Shown here piece by piece: positions 1 through 7,898 of a stretch of DNA of 64,000 nucleotides. This stretch comes from Acidimicrobiales bacterium (lineage in GTDB: Bacteria; Actinomycetota; Acidimicrobiia; Acidimicrobiales; Iamiaceae). The stretch is taken from positions 124,001 through 188,000 of the forward strand of contig DASZTW010000001.1 in the NCBI GenBank assembly GCA_035547835.1, read 5' to 3'. A program made the position numbers and the translations under genes. Under the pieces are notes generated by a model. That model was given only the letters and a program-made list of their open reading frames with translations, did not search any database and was not told the origin of the DNA. Position 1 is the stretch's first letter; every line of letters begins with the position of its first letter.

Positions 1-516
1 CTGCAACCGCGCCGCGGTGTTCACGACGTCGCCCATGGCCGTGTAGTCGCCGCCGGCCTGCAGGGCGCCGACCAGCACTTCACCGGTGTTGACGCCGACG
101 CGCATGCGCACGAGGTGATCGAGGTCGGCCTGGCGGCTGTGGAGCGTCTCCTGCATGCGCAGCGCGGCCCGCACGGCACGCTCGGCATCGTCTTCGTGCG
201 CTTCGGGAGCACCGAACAAGGCGACGATCGCATCGCCGATGATCTTGTCGACCCGGCCGCCGAACCCGACGATCTCCGCCACCATCAGCTGGAAGCAGCG
301 GTCGACGAGGCCTTTGATCTCCTCGGGGTCGCGGGTCTCCGACAGGGACGTGAACCCGACCATGTCGGCGAACAGGACCGTGACGATGCGCCGCTCGTCG
401 GCGCGTCCGTCGACCCGGTGCCCACACGAGGGACAGAACCGGGCGGCTCCCGGGATCTGGGCCCCGCAGGACACGCACAACATGGCTGTCAGCATACGGG
501 TGGTCGTCGGGCGCAC
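1..516 (-). CDS. Class III adenylate/guanylate cyclase with N-terminal zinc ribbon (partial)
   Basis: The gene runs off the left edge; 172 codons are visible. The protein opens with a double-CxxC zinc ribbon (Cys14, Cys17, Cys28, Cys31) followed directly by a class III cyclase catalytic domain. The first metal-binding Asp is Asp51 in VLFADMVGF. The second is Asp95 in DKIIGDAIVALFG, where Lys91 is the residue that usually selects ATP. The later NTGEVLVG and YTAMGDVVNTAARL motifs are also present. Together these predict synthesis of cAMP, or less likely cGMP. I chose the GTG at 516 because a perfect AAAGGAGG lies 4 nt upstream; ATG at 495 and 483 are alternatives with no such site. In many actinobacterial relatives this layout is followed by a large AAA/tetratricopeptide region, but that part lies outside the window. 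Confidence 0.88.
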   Translation of the reverse strand, partial: MRPTTTRMLTAMLCVSCGAQIPGAARFCPSCGHRVDGRADERRIVTVLFADMVGFTSLSETRDPEEIKGLVDRCFQLMVAEIVGFGGRVDKIIGDAIVALFGAPEAHEDDAERAVRAALRMQETLHSRQADLDHLVRMRVGVNTGEVLVGALQAGGDYTAMGDVVNTAARLQ

Positions 517-578
517 CTGTCCTCCTTTCACCGATTTCGGGCAGGTGGAGGGCGCGCCCGCGCCCCCACACGTGCTGG

Positions 579-3500
579 TCAGCGAACCGTGCCACCCCGT
601 GCCCGGAGCACCAGACCCCTGTAGCCGTCGACGAAACCAGCGGCGCGCAACGCGGGCGCGAGGTCGGACTCACGAACGGGCTCGCCGTCGACTCTGCCGA
701 TCTGCAGCGACCGATGGCGGCCGGACACGACGAGCGAGCGGAGCGCCTCCGCCACCCGCTCCGGCGCGTCGAGGCCGGCCGCGAAGCGGATCACGCTGCG
801 GCCGCCCCGTTCGACGTAGGCCAGCGGCATGCCACCCGCCAACATGACGTGGGCCCCGGCGTTGCGGCCGGGTCGGGCGGTGACCGACACGTCGGGCCAC
901 GGGAGGGTGGCGCCATACGGCTGCGCCGGGTCGGCCGCGGCGAGCACAGTGGGCGCCACGCCGGGTTCGCCGGCACCCCCCTCGCCGAACGGATCGGTGG
1001 TGCCGGACGCGGCGCCCGCCGTGCGGGCGGCGCGGAGCCGGTCGACCGCGCCCGGCAGCGCGAACTGCGCGCCACCCAACCCGTCGACGAAGTAGCCGCG
1101 GCGGACCTGCCCCCGCTCCTCCATCGCCTTCAGCACCGGGTACACACCGGCAAAGCCGCCTTCGGTGCCCTCGCCGAGCACCGCCTCGCGAACCAGCACG
1201 CCGTACCGCTCGAGCAGCTGCTGTGCACGCACCGCCGCGGTCACCGTGGCAGCCACCGGTCCCGCGTCGGCCTCATGTTCTGCCACCAGATCGGCCACGA
1301 GGTACCACCGACCCGATCCGGCGGGCGGGCCGAGGCGCGCCAAGCGACCCGGCCGTGGCTGGCGGGCACGGGCGGCGGAACCTCGCGTTGGCCCATCGAG
1401 GAAGGCACGCAGCGGCGCGACGGTGTCGCTGGTGACCAGGCCCGCCCAGACGAGATCCCACAGGGCCGCCAGGACGGTGGCGTCGTCGTAGGCAAGGCCC
1501 GCTTCCGACGACGCCCGCACCAGCTCGGGCCAAAACGACGCGCCCCGGTCGCGGAGGTGCCGCACCAGCGCCTCGTGCACGGGCTCGAGCTCGCCGGGTT
1601 CCGCCACACGGCCGAGCAGCGCAGCAGCCTGGTCGCGGAACAACAACCGAACCCGGCCGTCGCCGGACCCGAGCGCGCCGGCGCCGACCCACACGGTCTC
1701 GCCCGCCGCGCACAATGCGTCGAGGTCGGCCGGCGAGTAGGCGCGCAGCCGTGCGGGGAGCACGTCGGCCTCCAGGACGGACGCAGGGATGCTGGCGCCC
1801 TGCAACGTGCCCAGCACCTCCACCAGCCCGTCGATCCCGCGCCGGGCGGACCCGACTCCTTGCCAGTCGATGAGGAACCGTGCATAGGCCTCGGCTTCGA
1901 CGGGTTCGATCTCGCGCCGCAGCGCGGCGAGCGTGCGACGCCGCAGCTGGCGCAGCACCTCGACGTCGCACCACTCGCGCTCGGTGCCGCCGGGCCGGAA
2001 CTCGCCTCGGACGACCCGACCGGCCTGGTCGAGCTCCGCCAAGACGCTGGCCACCCGCTCAGCCGCGACCCCCAGCCGGCCGGCCACCTCGGCGGTCGTG
2101 AACGGGCCGTGGGTGCGGGCGTGGCGGGCGACGAGATCGACCAGCGGACGTTCGACCGGCTCGGTGTAGGCCGCCGGAAGGCCGAGCGGGATCGCCACTC
2201 CGAGCGCGTCGCGCAGCCGCGCCGCGTCGTCGGCCGACACGACCCGTTCCTCTCCGGCCACCGGCGCCGTGAACACGCGGCGCTCACCCGCGAGTTGGTC
2301 GACCCATGCGGCAACGTCGGCGCCGTCCGCGGCGCGCAAGCCCAAGTCATCGACGGTCAGCGGGCCCAGCACCCGCAACAGATCGTGCAGCTCGTCGGCG
2401 TCGCGGGCCGGATGTCGAGGTCCGGCGAGGCGCTGAAGCTCGCGCTCGAGGGCGGCCAGGACGTCGGCGTCAAGCAGCTCGCGGAGCTCCTCGGCCCCCA
2501 GCAGCTCGCGCAGCAGGTCTCGATCGAGCGACAATGCCGTAGCGCGCCGTTCTGCCAGCGGCGCGTCGCCCTCGTACATGTAGACCGAGATCCACCCGAA
2601 CAGCAGCGACTGCGCCATCGGCGAGGCTTGACGGGTGTCGACCGGCACCAGCCGCACGGTCCTCGACCGGAGATCGCGCAGCAACCCGCGCAGCGCCGGC
2701 AGGTCGAACACGTCCGTCACGCACTCGCGGGTGGTCTCCAACAAGATCGGGAAGTCGGGGTGACCGCCGGCGACCGCCAGCAGATCGGCGGCCTTCTGGC
2801 GCTGCTGCCACAGCGGCGTGCGCCGGTCGGGCCGGCGGCGTGGCAACAACAGCGCCCGGGTTGCGCACTCGCGAAAGCGGGCCGCGAACAGCGCGGTACC
2901 CGGCAGGGCGCTGACCACGAGCTCGTCGATCTCGTCGGGGTCGATCGTGAAGGCATCGAGTGGCAGCTCCTCGACGGCTTCGGGGAGCCGCAACACGATG
3001 CCGTCGTCGCTCCAGATCAGCTCGACGTCGTCGCCCCACCGCTCAGCCAGCCGGGCCTTGATGGCCATCCCCCACGGTGCGTGCACCCGAGCCCCGAACG
3101 GGCTGAGCAGGCAGATCCTCCAGTCACCGACCTCGTCGCGGAACCGCTCGACCACGATGGTGCGGTCGTCGGGCACCACACCGGTGGCGGCGGCCTGCTC
3201 GTCGAGGAACGCCAACAAGTTGGTGGCCGCCAGCTCGTCGAGGTTCCGGTCGTGTCGCAGCTCGTCGAACACCTCGGACCGCGGCGCCGTGCGGGCGTGG
3301 CGGACGAACTCGCCCACGGCCCGGCCCAGCTCGAGGGGCCGGCCTGGGCCGTCGCCGTGCCAGAACGGCATCTTGCCGGGCCGACCCGGCGCTGGGGTGA
3401 CCACCACGCGGTCGTGGGTGATGTCCTCGATCTTCCACGTCGACGCGCCGAGCAGGAACGACTCGCCGGGTCGGCTCTCGTAGACCATCTCCTCGTCGAG

Positions 3501-5195
3501 CTCCCCCACCCGCGTGCCGTCGGGGAGGAACACGCCGTACAAGCCGCGATCGGGGATGGTGCCGCCACTCGTGACCGCGAGCCGCTGTGCCCCTGCCCGG
3601 CCACGGATCTCGCCCCGTTCGCCCGCGGTGCGGTCCCACACGACGCGGGGGCGCAACTCGGCGAACGCGTCGGACGGGTAGCGGCCCGCCAGCAGGTCGA
3701 CCACGTTGGTGAGCACCTCGTCGGACAAGTCGTGAAACGGCGCGGCGCGGCGCACGACCCGGGCCAGGTCGACGACCGGCCAGGTGTCCATCGCGGCCAT
3801 CGCCACGATCTGCTGGGCCAACACGTCGAGCGGGTTGCGCGGGTAGCGGGTGGGCTCGATCAGGCCGTCGCGCATCCGCTGGACGACCACTGCTGCCTCG
3901 AGCAGGTCGTTGCGGTGCTTGGGGAACAGCTTGCCGCGGCTCGGCTCCCCCACTTGGTGGCCCGCACGGCCGATGCGCTGGAGGCCCCGGCTCACCGCGC
4001 CCGGTGACTCGACTTGGATGACCAGGTCGACCGCGCCCATGTCGATGCCGAGCTCCAACGACGAGGTGGCCACGATGGCGCGCAGCTCGCCCGACTTGAG
4101 CCGGTCCTCGATCTCCAGCCGCCGCTCGCGGCTCAACGAGCCGTGGTGGGCCATCACCAGCTCCGGCGCCGCAGGTGGCGCCCCCATGGCCTCGCCGCCG
4201 CTGAACTCCGGCGCGCCACCGCCGTTGCCGGCGCTGGTAGCGGCCAGCTCGTTCAGGCGGGTGGCCAATCGCTCCGACAAGCGGCGGGCGTTGGTGAAGA
4301 TGATCGTGGAGCGGTGCTGCTGGATCAGCTCGAGCAGCCGCGGGTGCACCGACGGCCAGATCGAGCGGCGACCCGCCCCACCGCCCACCACACCGTCCGG
4401 CGCGCCGGGAACCTGCCCCGGCTCCACGATCTCGCCCAGCGCGCCCATGTCGTCGACGGGGACGATGACCTCGAGGTCGAGCTCCTTGCGGACCCCGGCG
4501 TCGACCACCGTGACGGCGCGGGGCGCGCCGTGGTCGTCGAAGCCGCCGAGGAAGCGGGCGATCTCGTCGAGGGGGCGTTGCGTGGCGGACAGGCCGATCC
4601 GCTGGGGTGGCCGGTCGGCCACCTCGTCGAGCCGCTCGAGGGTGAGGGCGAGGTGCGAGCCCCGCTTGGTGGCGGCGACCGCGTGGATCTCGTCGACGAT
4701 CACCGCCTCGACCCCCGCCAAGGTCTCGCGAGCCTGCGACGTGAGCATGAGGTACAGCGACTCGGGTGTGGTGATCAGCAGATCTGGCGGGTTGCGGACC
4801 AGTTTGCGACGCTCGTCGGCCGGGGTGTCGCCGGTCCGCATCCCCACCACCGGGTCGTGCGCGAGCGCGATGCCGAGCCGCTCGGCCGCCAAGCGGATGC
4901 CCATCAGCGGCGCGCGCAGGTTCTTTTCAACGTCGACCGCCAGCGCCCGCAGCGGCGACAGGTAGATCAGGCGGGTGCGGTGCGTGCGCTCGGTGGGGCA
5001 GGGCTCGGTGGCGAGCCGGTCGAGCCCCCACAAGAACGCGGCCAACGTCTTGCCCGAACCGGTGGGGGCGAGCAGCAGCGTGTGATGACCTTGCGCGACG
5101 GCCGGCCAGCCCTCGACCTGGGCCCTGGTGGGCGCAGGAAATGACGCCTCGAACCAGGCGCGGGTGGGTGGGGAGAACGCGGCGAGGGGATCGAT
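579..5195 (-). CDS. lhr: Large ATP-dependent helicase Lhr, apparent ATC start
   Basis: Superfamily 2 DNA helicase of the Lhr (large helicase-related) family; known relatives translocate 3' to 5' on single-stranded DNA and act in DNA repair. Walker A APTGSGKT is at about residues 43-50, the DEIH Walker B box at 168-171 and the QRIGRAGH motif VI near 407. These are followed by the long Lhr-specific winged-helix and C-terminal region ending near RGLVLRARG. The length of 1538 residues fits mycobacterial Lhr (about 1500). The ATG/GTG/TTG codon nearest the N-terminus in this frame is a TTG at 5045, which lies after the Walker Lys and would destroy the ATPase. An in-frame TAG at 5205-5207 limits the start to the codons just before DPLAAFSPPTRAWF, so an ATC at 5193-5195 looks like the initiator. 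A sequencing error or mutated ATG is the alternative. Confidence 0.85.
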   Translation of the reverse strand: MDPLAAFSPPTRAWFEASFPAPTRAQVEGWPAVAQGHHTLLLAPTGSGKTLAAFLWGLDRLATEPCPTERTHRTRLIYLSPLRALAVDVEKNLRAPLMGIRLAAERLGIALAHDPVVGMRTGDTPADERRKLVRNPPDLLITTPESLYLMLTSQARETLAGVEAVIVDEIHAVAATKRGSHLALTLERLDEVADRPPQRIGLSATQRPLDEIARFLGGFDDHGAPRAVTVVDAGVRKELDLEVIVPVDDMGALGEIVEPGQVPGAPDGVVGGGAGRRSIWPSVHPRLLELIQQHRSTIIFTNARRLSERLATRLNELAATSAGNGGGAPEFSGGEAMGAPPAAPELVMAHHGSLSRERRLEIEDRLKSGELRAIVATSSLELGIDMGAVDLVIQVESPGAVSRGLQRIGRAGHQVGEPSRGKLFPKHRNDLLEAAVVVQRMRDGLIEPTRYPRNPLDVLAQQIVAMAAMDTWPVVDLARVVRRAAPFHDLSDEVLTNVVDLLAGRYPSDAFAELRPRVVWDRTAGERGEIRGRAGAQRLAVTSGGTIPDRGLYGVFLPDGTRVGELDEEMVYESRPGESFLLGASTWKIEDITHDRVVVTPAPGRPGKMPFWHGDGPGRPLELGRAVGEFVRHARTAPRSEVFDELRHDRNLDELAATNLLAFLDEQAAATGVVPDDRTIVVERFRDEVGDWRICLLSPFGARVHAPWGMAIKARLAERWGDDVELIWSDDGIVLRLPEAVEELPLDAFTIDPDEIDELVVSALPGTALFAARFRECATRALLLPRRRPDRRTPLWQQRQKAADLLAVAGGHPDFPILLETTRECVTDVFDLPALRGLLRDLRSRTVRLVPVDTRQASPMAQSLLFGWISVYMYEGDAPLAERRATALSLDRDLLRELLGAEELRELLDADVLAALERELQRLAGPRHPARDADELHDLLRVLGPLTVDDLGLRAADGADVAAWVDQLAGERRVFTAPVAGEERVVSADDAARLRDALGVAIPLGLPAAYTEPVERPLVDLVARHARTHGPFTTAEVAGRLGVAAERVASVLAELDQAGRVVRGEFRPGGTEREWCDVEVLRQLRRRTLAALRREIEPVEAEAYARFLIDWQGVGSARRGIDGLVEVLGTLQGASIPASVLEADVLPARLRAYSPADLDALCAAGETVWVGAGALGSGDGRVRLLFRDQAAALLGRVAEPGELEPVHEALVRHLRDRGASFWPELVRASSEAGLAYDDATVLAALWDLVWAGLVTSDTVAPLRAFLDGPTRGSAARARQPRPGRLARLGPPAGSGRWYLVADLVAEHEADAGPVAATVTAAVRAQQLLERYGVLVREAVLGEGTEGGFAGVYPVLKAMEERGQVRRGYFVDGLGGAQFALPGAVDRLRAARTAGAASGTTDPFGEGGAGEPGVAPTVLAAADPAQPYGATLPWPDVSVTARPGRNAGAHVMLAGGMPLAYVERGGRSVIRFAAGLDAPERVAEALRSLVVSGRHRSLQIGRVDGEPVRESDLAPALRAAGFVDGYRGLVLRARGGTVR

Positions 5196-5199
5196 CCCC
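5186..5199. repeat. 14-bp perfect palindrome over the lhr start
   Basis: GGGGATCGATCCCC is a perfect inverted repeat that covers the apparent ATC start codon of lhr and the bases just before it. It could fold in the mRNA or bind a dimeric regulator, but nothing else supports either role. The remaining bases up to the cupredoxin stop at 5254 contain nothing else I recognise. Confidence 0.4.
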
Positions 5200-5253
5200 C
5201 GAGCCTACGAGCGGCCTCCGGCAGTCACGCCGGCGAATGCCCGGCTCGGCGGT

Positions 5254-5679
5254 TCAGCCCGGGATGCTGGAGCCGGTGGTCGCGGACCTGCCGACCTTCA
5301 AGGTGCCGCTCATGTTCGGGTGAACCGTGCACACGTACGTGTAGTCGCCGGCCTTCAACGCCGGGACCTTTGCCGTGGCCTCGTGGCCGCCGGTGATGAT
5401 CTCGGTGCCGACCTTGGAACCCGCGCCCTTGAGCACCCAGTCGTGCGGCGTGCCGGAGTCCTTGTTGTCGAACGTGACCGTGAACGGTTGACCGGCCGCC
5501 ACCGTGAGGCACCGCTGGGTGAACTGGAGGTCCTTGGCGTCGACGGTCACCTTGCCGCCGGTGACCGCCGTGCAGGTGCCGCTCGGGCTCTTCGACGAGC
5601 TTCCGCTGCTGCCGCAAGCGGCGACCACCGCCATCGTCGAGAGCACCAGCACCGCCACCACACCAACACGCCGCATCAT
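5254..5679 (-). CDS. Cupredoxin-domain lipoprotein (plastocyanin/azurin-like)
   Basis: Exported blue-copper-type protein, likely an electron carrier or copper-binding protein on the outer face of the membrane. A hydrophobic signal segment ends in a lipobox-like VVAAC at about residues 17-21, followed by a Ser/Gly-rich tether. The cupredoxin domain carries the expected ligands: a His in GTPHDW, then Cys, His and Met in YVCTVHPNM. I chose the MMRR start at 5679 because it places the signal peptide at the N-terminus; the reading frame stays open further upstream but overlaps the HAD gene. It starts 10 bp after the HAD gene and precedes lhr by 58 bp on the same strand, so these genes may be co-transcribed. 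Confidence 0.85.
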   Translation of the reverse strand: MMRRVGVVAVLVLSTMAVVAACGSSGSSSKSPSGTCTAVTGGKVTVDAKDLQFTQRCLTVAAGQPFTVTFDNKDSGTPHDWVLKGAGSKVGTEIITGGHEATAKVPALKAGDYTYVCTVHPNMSGTLKVGRSATTGSSIPG

Positions 5680-5689
5680 GTTTTCGACG

Positions 5690-6358
5690 CTACCGAGCGA
5701 GGAGGCGGGGCACGACATCGAGGCCGTTGTCGTCGCCGAGCGGCGCGCCCGCCGCCACCAGCCACACCGGCAACCCGGCGCGGGTGGCGCCGCCGTCGGC
5801 CACCGCGTCGTCGCCAACCATCAGCGTGTGGGCCGGTTCCGTGCCGAGCCGGCGGCAGGCCTCGATGAAGATCGCCGTGTCGGGCTTGGCGGCGCCGACC
5901 TCGCATGACAGCACCCACGCGTCGACCAGATGGTCGAGCCCACGGGCGCGGAACGGGCTGCGGATGTCCCACCCGGTGTTGCTGACCACCGCCACCGGCG
6001 TGCCCGCGGCGTGAAGCGCCTCGAGCGTCGGCACGGCGTCGCGGTACGGCACCCAGGTGGCCGGGTCGAGCATCGCGGCATCGAGGGCCGAGCCCAAGCC
6101 GGGAAGGACCCGGTCAGCGAGGCCGTACAGGGCCTTCCAGCGCGCCGCCCACACCGCCGCGTCGAGGTCGCGCCCGCGGGCCACTTCCTCGGGCGCCATC
6201 GCGGCGGTGTGGATCTCGGCCCAGAGCTCCCCGACCTGGTCCGGGGTGAGATCGGCGCCGAGCCGCTCGGCCTCCCGCGCGAGCAGGACGGTCTCGGGCA
6301 CGGAGTCGAACAAGGTGCGCCCGAAGTCGAACAAGACACCGTCGATCTCGGCGGTCAC
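5690..6358 (-). CDS. HAD-superfamily hydrolase
   Basis: Phosphatase-like HAD hydrolase of 222 residues with an alpha-helical cap, class IA layout. Motif I is DFGRTLFD: the nucleophile Asp is present but the usual second Asp of DxD is Gly, a variation seen in many HAD-IA proteins. Motif II is VVSNTG, motif III the Lys of AAKPDTAIF, and motif IV VGDDAVAD. The GTG at 6358 puts motif I right at the N-terminus (TAEIDGVLFDFG), as is normal for the family. It lies 49 bp downstream of the DtxR-type regulator. The substrate cannot be predicted. Confidence 0.82.
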   Translation of the reverse strand: MTAEIDGVLFDFGRTLFDSVPETVLLAREAERLGADLTPDQVGELWAEIHTAAMAPEEVARGRDLDAAVWAARWKALYGLADRVLPGLGSALDAAMLDPATWVPYRDAVPTLEALHAAGTPVAVVSNTGWDIRSPFRARGLDHLVDAWVLSCEVGAAKPDTAIFIEACRRLGTEPAHTLMVGDDAVADGGATRAGLPVWLVAAGAPLGDDNGLDVVPRLLAR

Positions 6359-6407
6359 GATCAAACCTGGACAGCGAGACGAGGCGGCGAGCTCGAGCGG
6401 CCGGCCG

Positions 6408-7079
6408 TCAGTTGCCGGCGGTGACGAGGATCCGGGAGCTGGCGAACGCACCCACCCCGACGTGACGTTCACCGATCTGCACGGTGGTGGTGCCATCGGG
6501 TGACGCGGCGGTGAGCACGCCCCGCTGGCCTGGGAGGATGTCCGCGTCTTCGAGGAAGTCGAGCAGCCCGGGCGCGAACTCGAGCTCCTCGGGGATCCGC
6601 GACACCACGAACGAGTCACCGACGGCCAGGTCGGACAACACGTGCGTGTCGGGCGCCTTGTAGTCGCTGCCCGGGATGGGGTTGCCATGTGGGCAGGTGG
6701 TGGGATCGTTGAGCACCCGCACCAGCGCCTCCTCGACATCCTGGCTGATGATGTGCTCCCACTTGCCGGCCTCGCGGTGGGCTTGGGCCCACGACAGACC
6801 GAGCATGTCGGTGAGGAAACGCTCGGCGAGGCGGTGGCGGCGGACGACCCGTTCGGCCAGGCGAGTGCCGGCGCCGGTCAAGCGGATGTGGCCGTCGACC
6901 GTGACGAGGCCCTCGTCGGCCATGCGGCGGATCATCTCGGACACAGCCGGACGCGACACCTCGAGACGCTCTGCGATGCGCGCCTGGATCACCTCGACAT
7001 CGTCCTCGTGCAGCTCGAAGACGGCTTCGCAGTACTCCTCGAACGCCGGGTGGTACTCGCGGGCCTCGTGGCTGTTCAC
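6408..7079 (-). CDS. DtxR/MntR-family metal-dependent transcriptional regulator
   Basis: Metal-sensing repressor of 223 residues with three regions: an N-terminal winged helix (about 20-75), a central dimerisation and metal-binding region (75-140), and a C-terminal SH3/FeoA-like domain (150-220). Metal-ligand-like residues are visible in RRHRLAERF, AQAHREAGKWEH and CPHGNPIP. The position that is Met10 in DtxR and Asp8 in MntR appears to be Glu here (EEYCEAVFEL). The position that is Cys102 in DtxR and Glu99 in MntR is Gly. This may mean Mn rather than Fe sensing, or an altered site. The GTG at 7079 follows the EEP gene by 10 bp on the same strand, so the two probably share a transcript. Confidence 0.85.
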   Translation of the reverse strand: MNSHEAREYHPAFEEYCEAVFELHEDDVEVIQARIAERLEVSRPAVSEMIRRMADEGLVTVDGHIRLTGAGTRLAERVVRRHRLAERFLTDMLGLSWAQAHREAGKWEHIISQDVEEALVRVLNDPTTCPHGNPIPGSDYKAPDTHVLSDLAVGDSFVVSRIPEELEFAPGLLDFLEDADILPGQRGVLTAASPDGTTTVQIGERHVGVGAFASSRILVTAGN

Positions 7080-7089
7080 GCCGGTCAGT

Positions 7090-7875
7090 CTACGGACCGG
7101 AGCACACGGACGGCGCAGCGGATCGACCAGCGACGCGCACGGTCGCGATGACCGGCCGGTGGTCGCTGACCGGCGGGCGAGGGACGTCGACGGCGAGGAT
7201 CGTGCCGCCCCGCACGGCGATGTGGTCGATGCGATGCCACGGATGGTCGACCCCGGACGAGTTGGCACCACCCGCCAGCTCGAAGCCGCCGGCCGCGACG
7301 ATCGGGGCGACGTCGTCAGGGTGCAAGTTGAAGTCACCGCACAGCAGGACCGGGCCCTGCTCCTCCGCCAGCCGGGCCACGAGGAAGTGCAGCTGCTCGA
7401 TCGCCTCGCTGCGCTTGGTCTGCAAGTGCGTGGACACCACCACGACGCGCTCGCCCGCCACCTCGGCCCGTGCCACGATCGCCAGCCGGGGCTCGCGGCC
7501 GCCGCCGACGGGGAGATGGACGACGTCGACGGCACCGATCGTGCCGCGGCTCACCAGCGCATTGCCGTACTGCCCCCCTGGCCCGAACCAGCGGGCTCGG
7601 GCGAACGTCACGGCGCCGGCCCGTGCCGCCTGGCGCGCAAGCTCCGCCAGATCGACGAACCACGACCGCACCACGCGCCGGTCGACCTCCTGCAAGGCGA
7701 TGAGATCGGCGTCGAGCAGGCGGATCCCGGCGCGCAAGCGCCACGGCAGGCAGGGCCAGTGGGCGCCGACCCGGCCGTGGTGGATGTTGAACGTCGCCAC
7801 CCGCAGGAGCCTCGACTCGTGGGTGACGGGACCCGGCGCGACGGGCTCGGGGACGGGGGCGGAAGGGTCGTCCAC
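7090..7875 (-). CDS. Endonuclease/exonuclease/phosphatase-family hydrolase
   Basis: EEP-fold metal-dependent phosphodiesterase of 261 residues. The family motifs occur in order: the Asn of ATFNIHHG, the Glu of ALQEVDRR, STHLQ, the GDFNLHPDD metal site, HRIDHIAV and the terminal SDHRPV. Members cleave nucleic acids, nucleotides or phosphoinositides, so no specific substrate can be named. I chose the GTG at 7875 because a GAGAGG lies 6 nt upstream. The longer reading frame to 7953 would overlap the divergent gene that starts at 7899. Confidence 0.8.
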   Translation of the reverse strand: MDDPSAPVPEPVAPGPVTHESRLLRVATFNIHHGRVGAHWPCLPWRLRAGIRLLDADLIALQEVDRRVVRSWFVDLAELARQAARAGAVTFARARWFGPGGQYGNALVSRGTIGAVDVVHLPVGGGREPRLAIVARAEVAGERVVVVSTHLQTKRSEAIEQLHFLVARLAEEQGPVLLCGDFNLHPDDVAPIVAAGGFELAGGANSSGVDHPWHRIDHIAVRGGTILAVDVPRPPVSDHRPVIATVRVAGRSAAPSVCSGP

Positions 7876-7898
7876 GGCGCCTCTCTTATCATCAAGCG

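Noticed and set aside
714-4007. Very long open frame opposite lhr (about 1100 codons)
   Set aside because: It is an antisense shadow of lhr: Gln/Arg/His/Gly-rich with no domain, as expected opposite GC-rich genes.
5690-6739. Longer forms of the HAD gene starting inside the DtxR-type gene
   Set aside because: The extra N-terminus is frame-shifted DtxR sequence; the HAD motif I lies right after the GTG at 6358.
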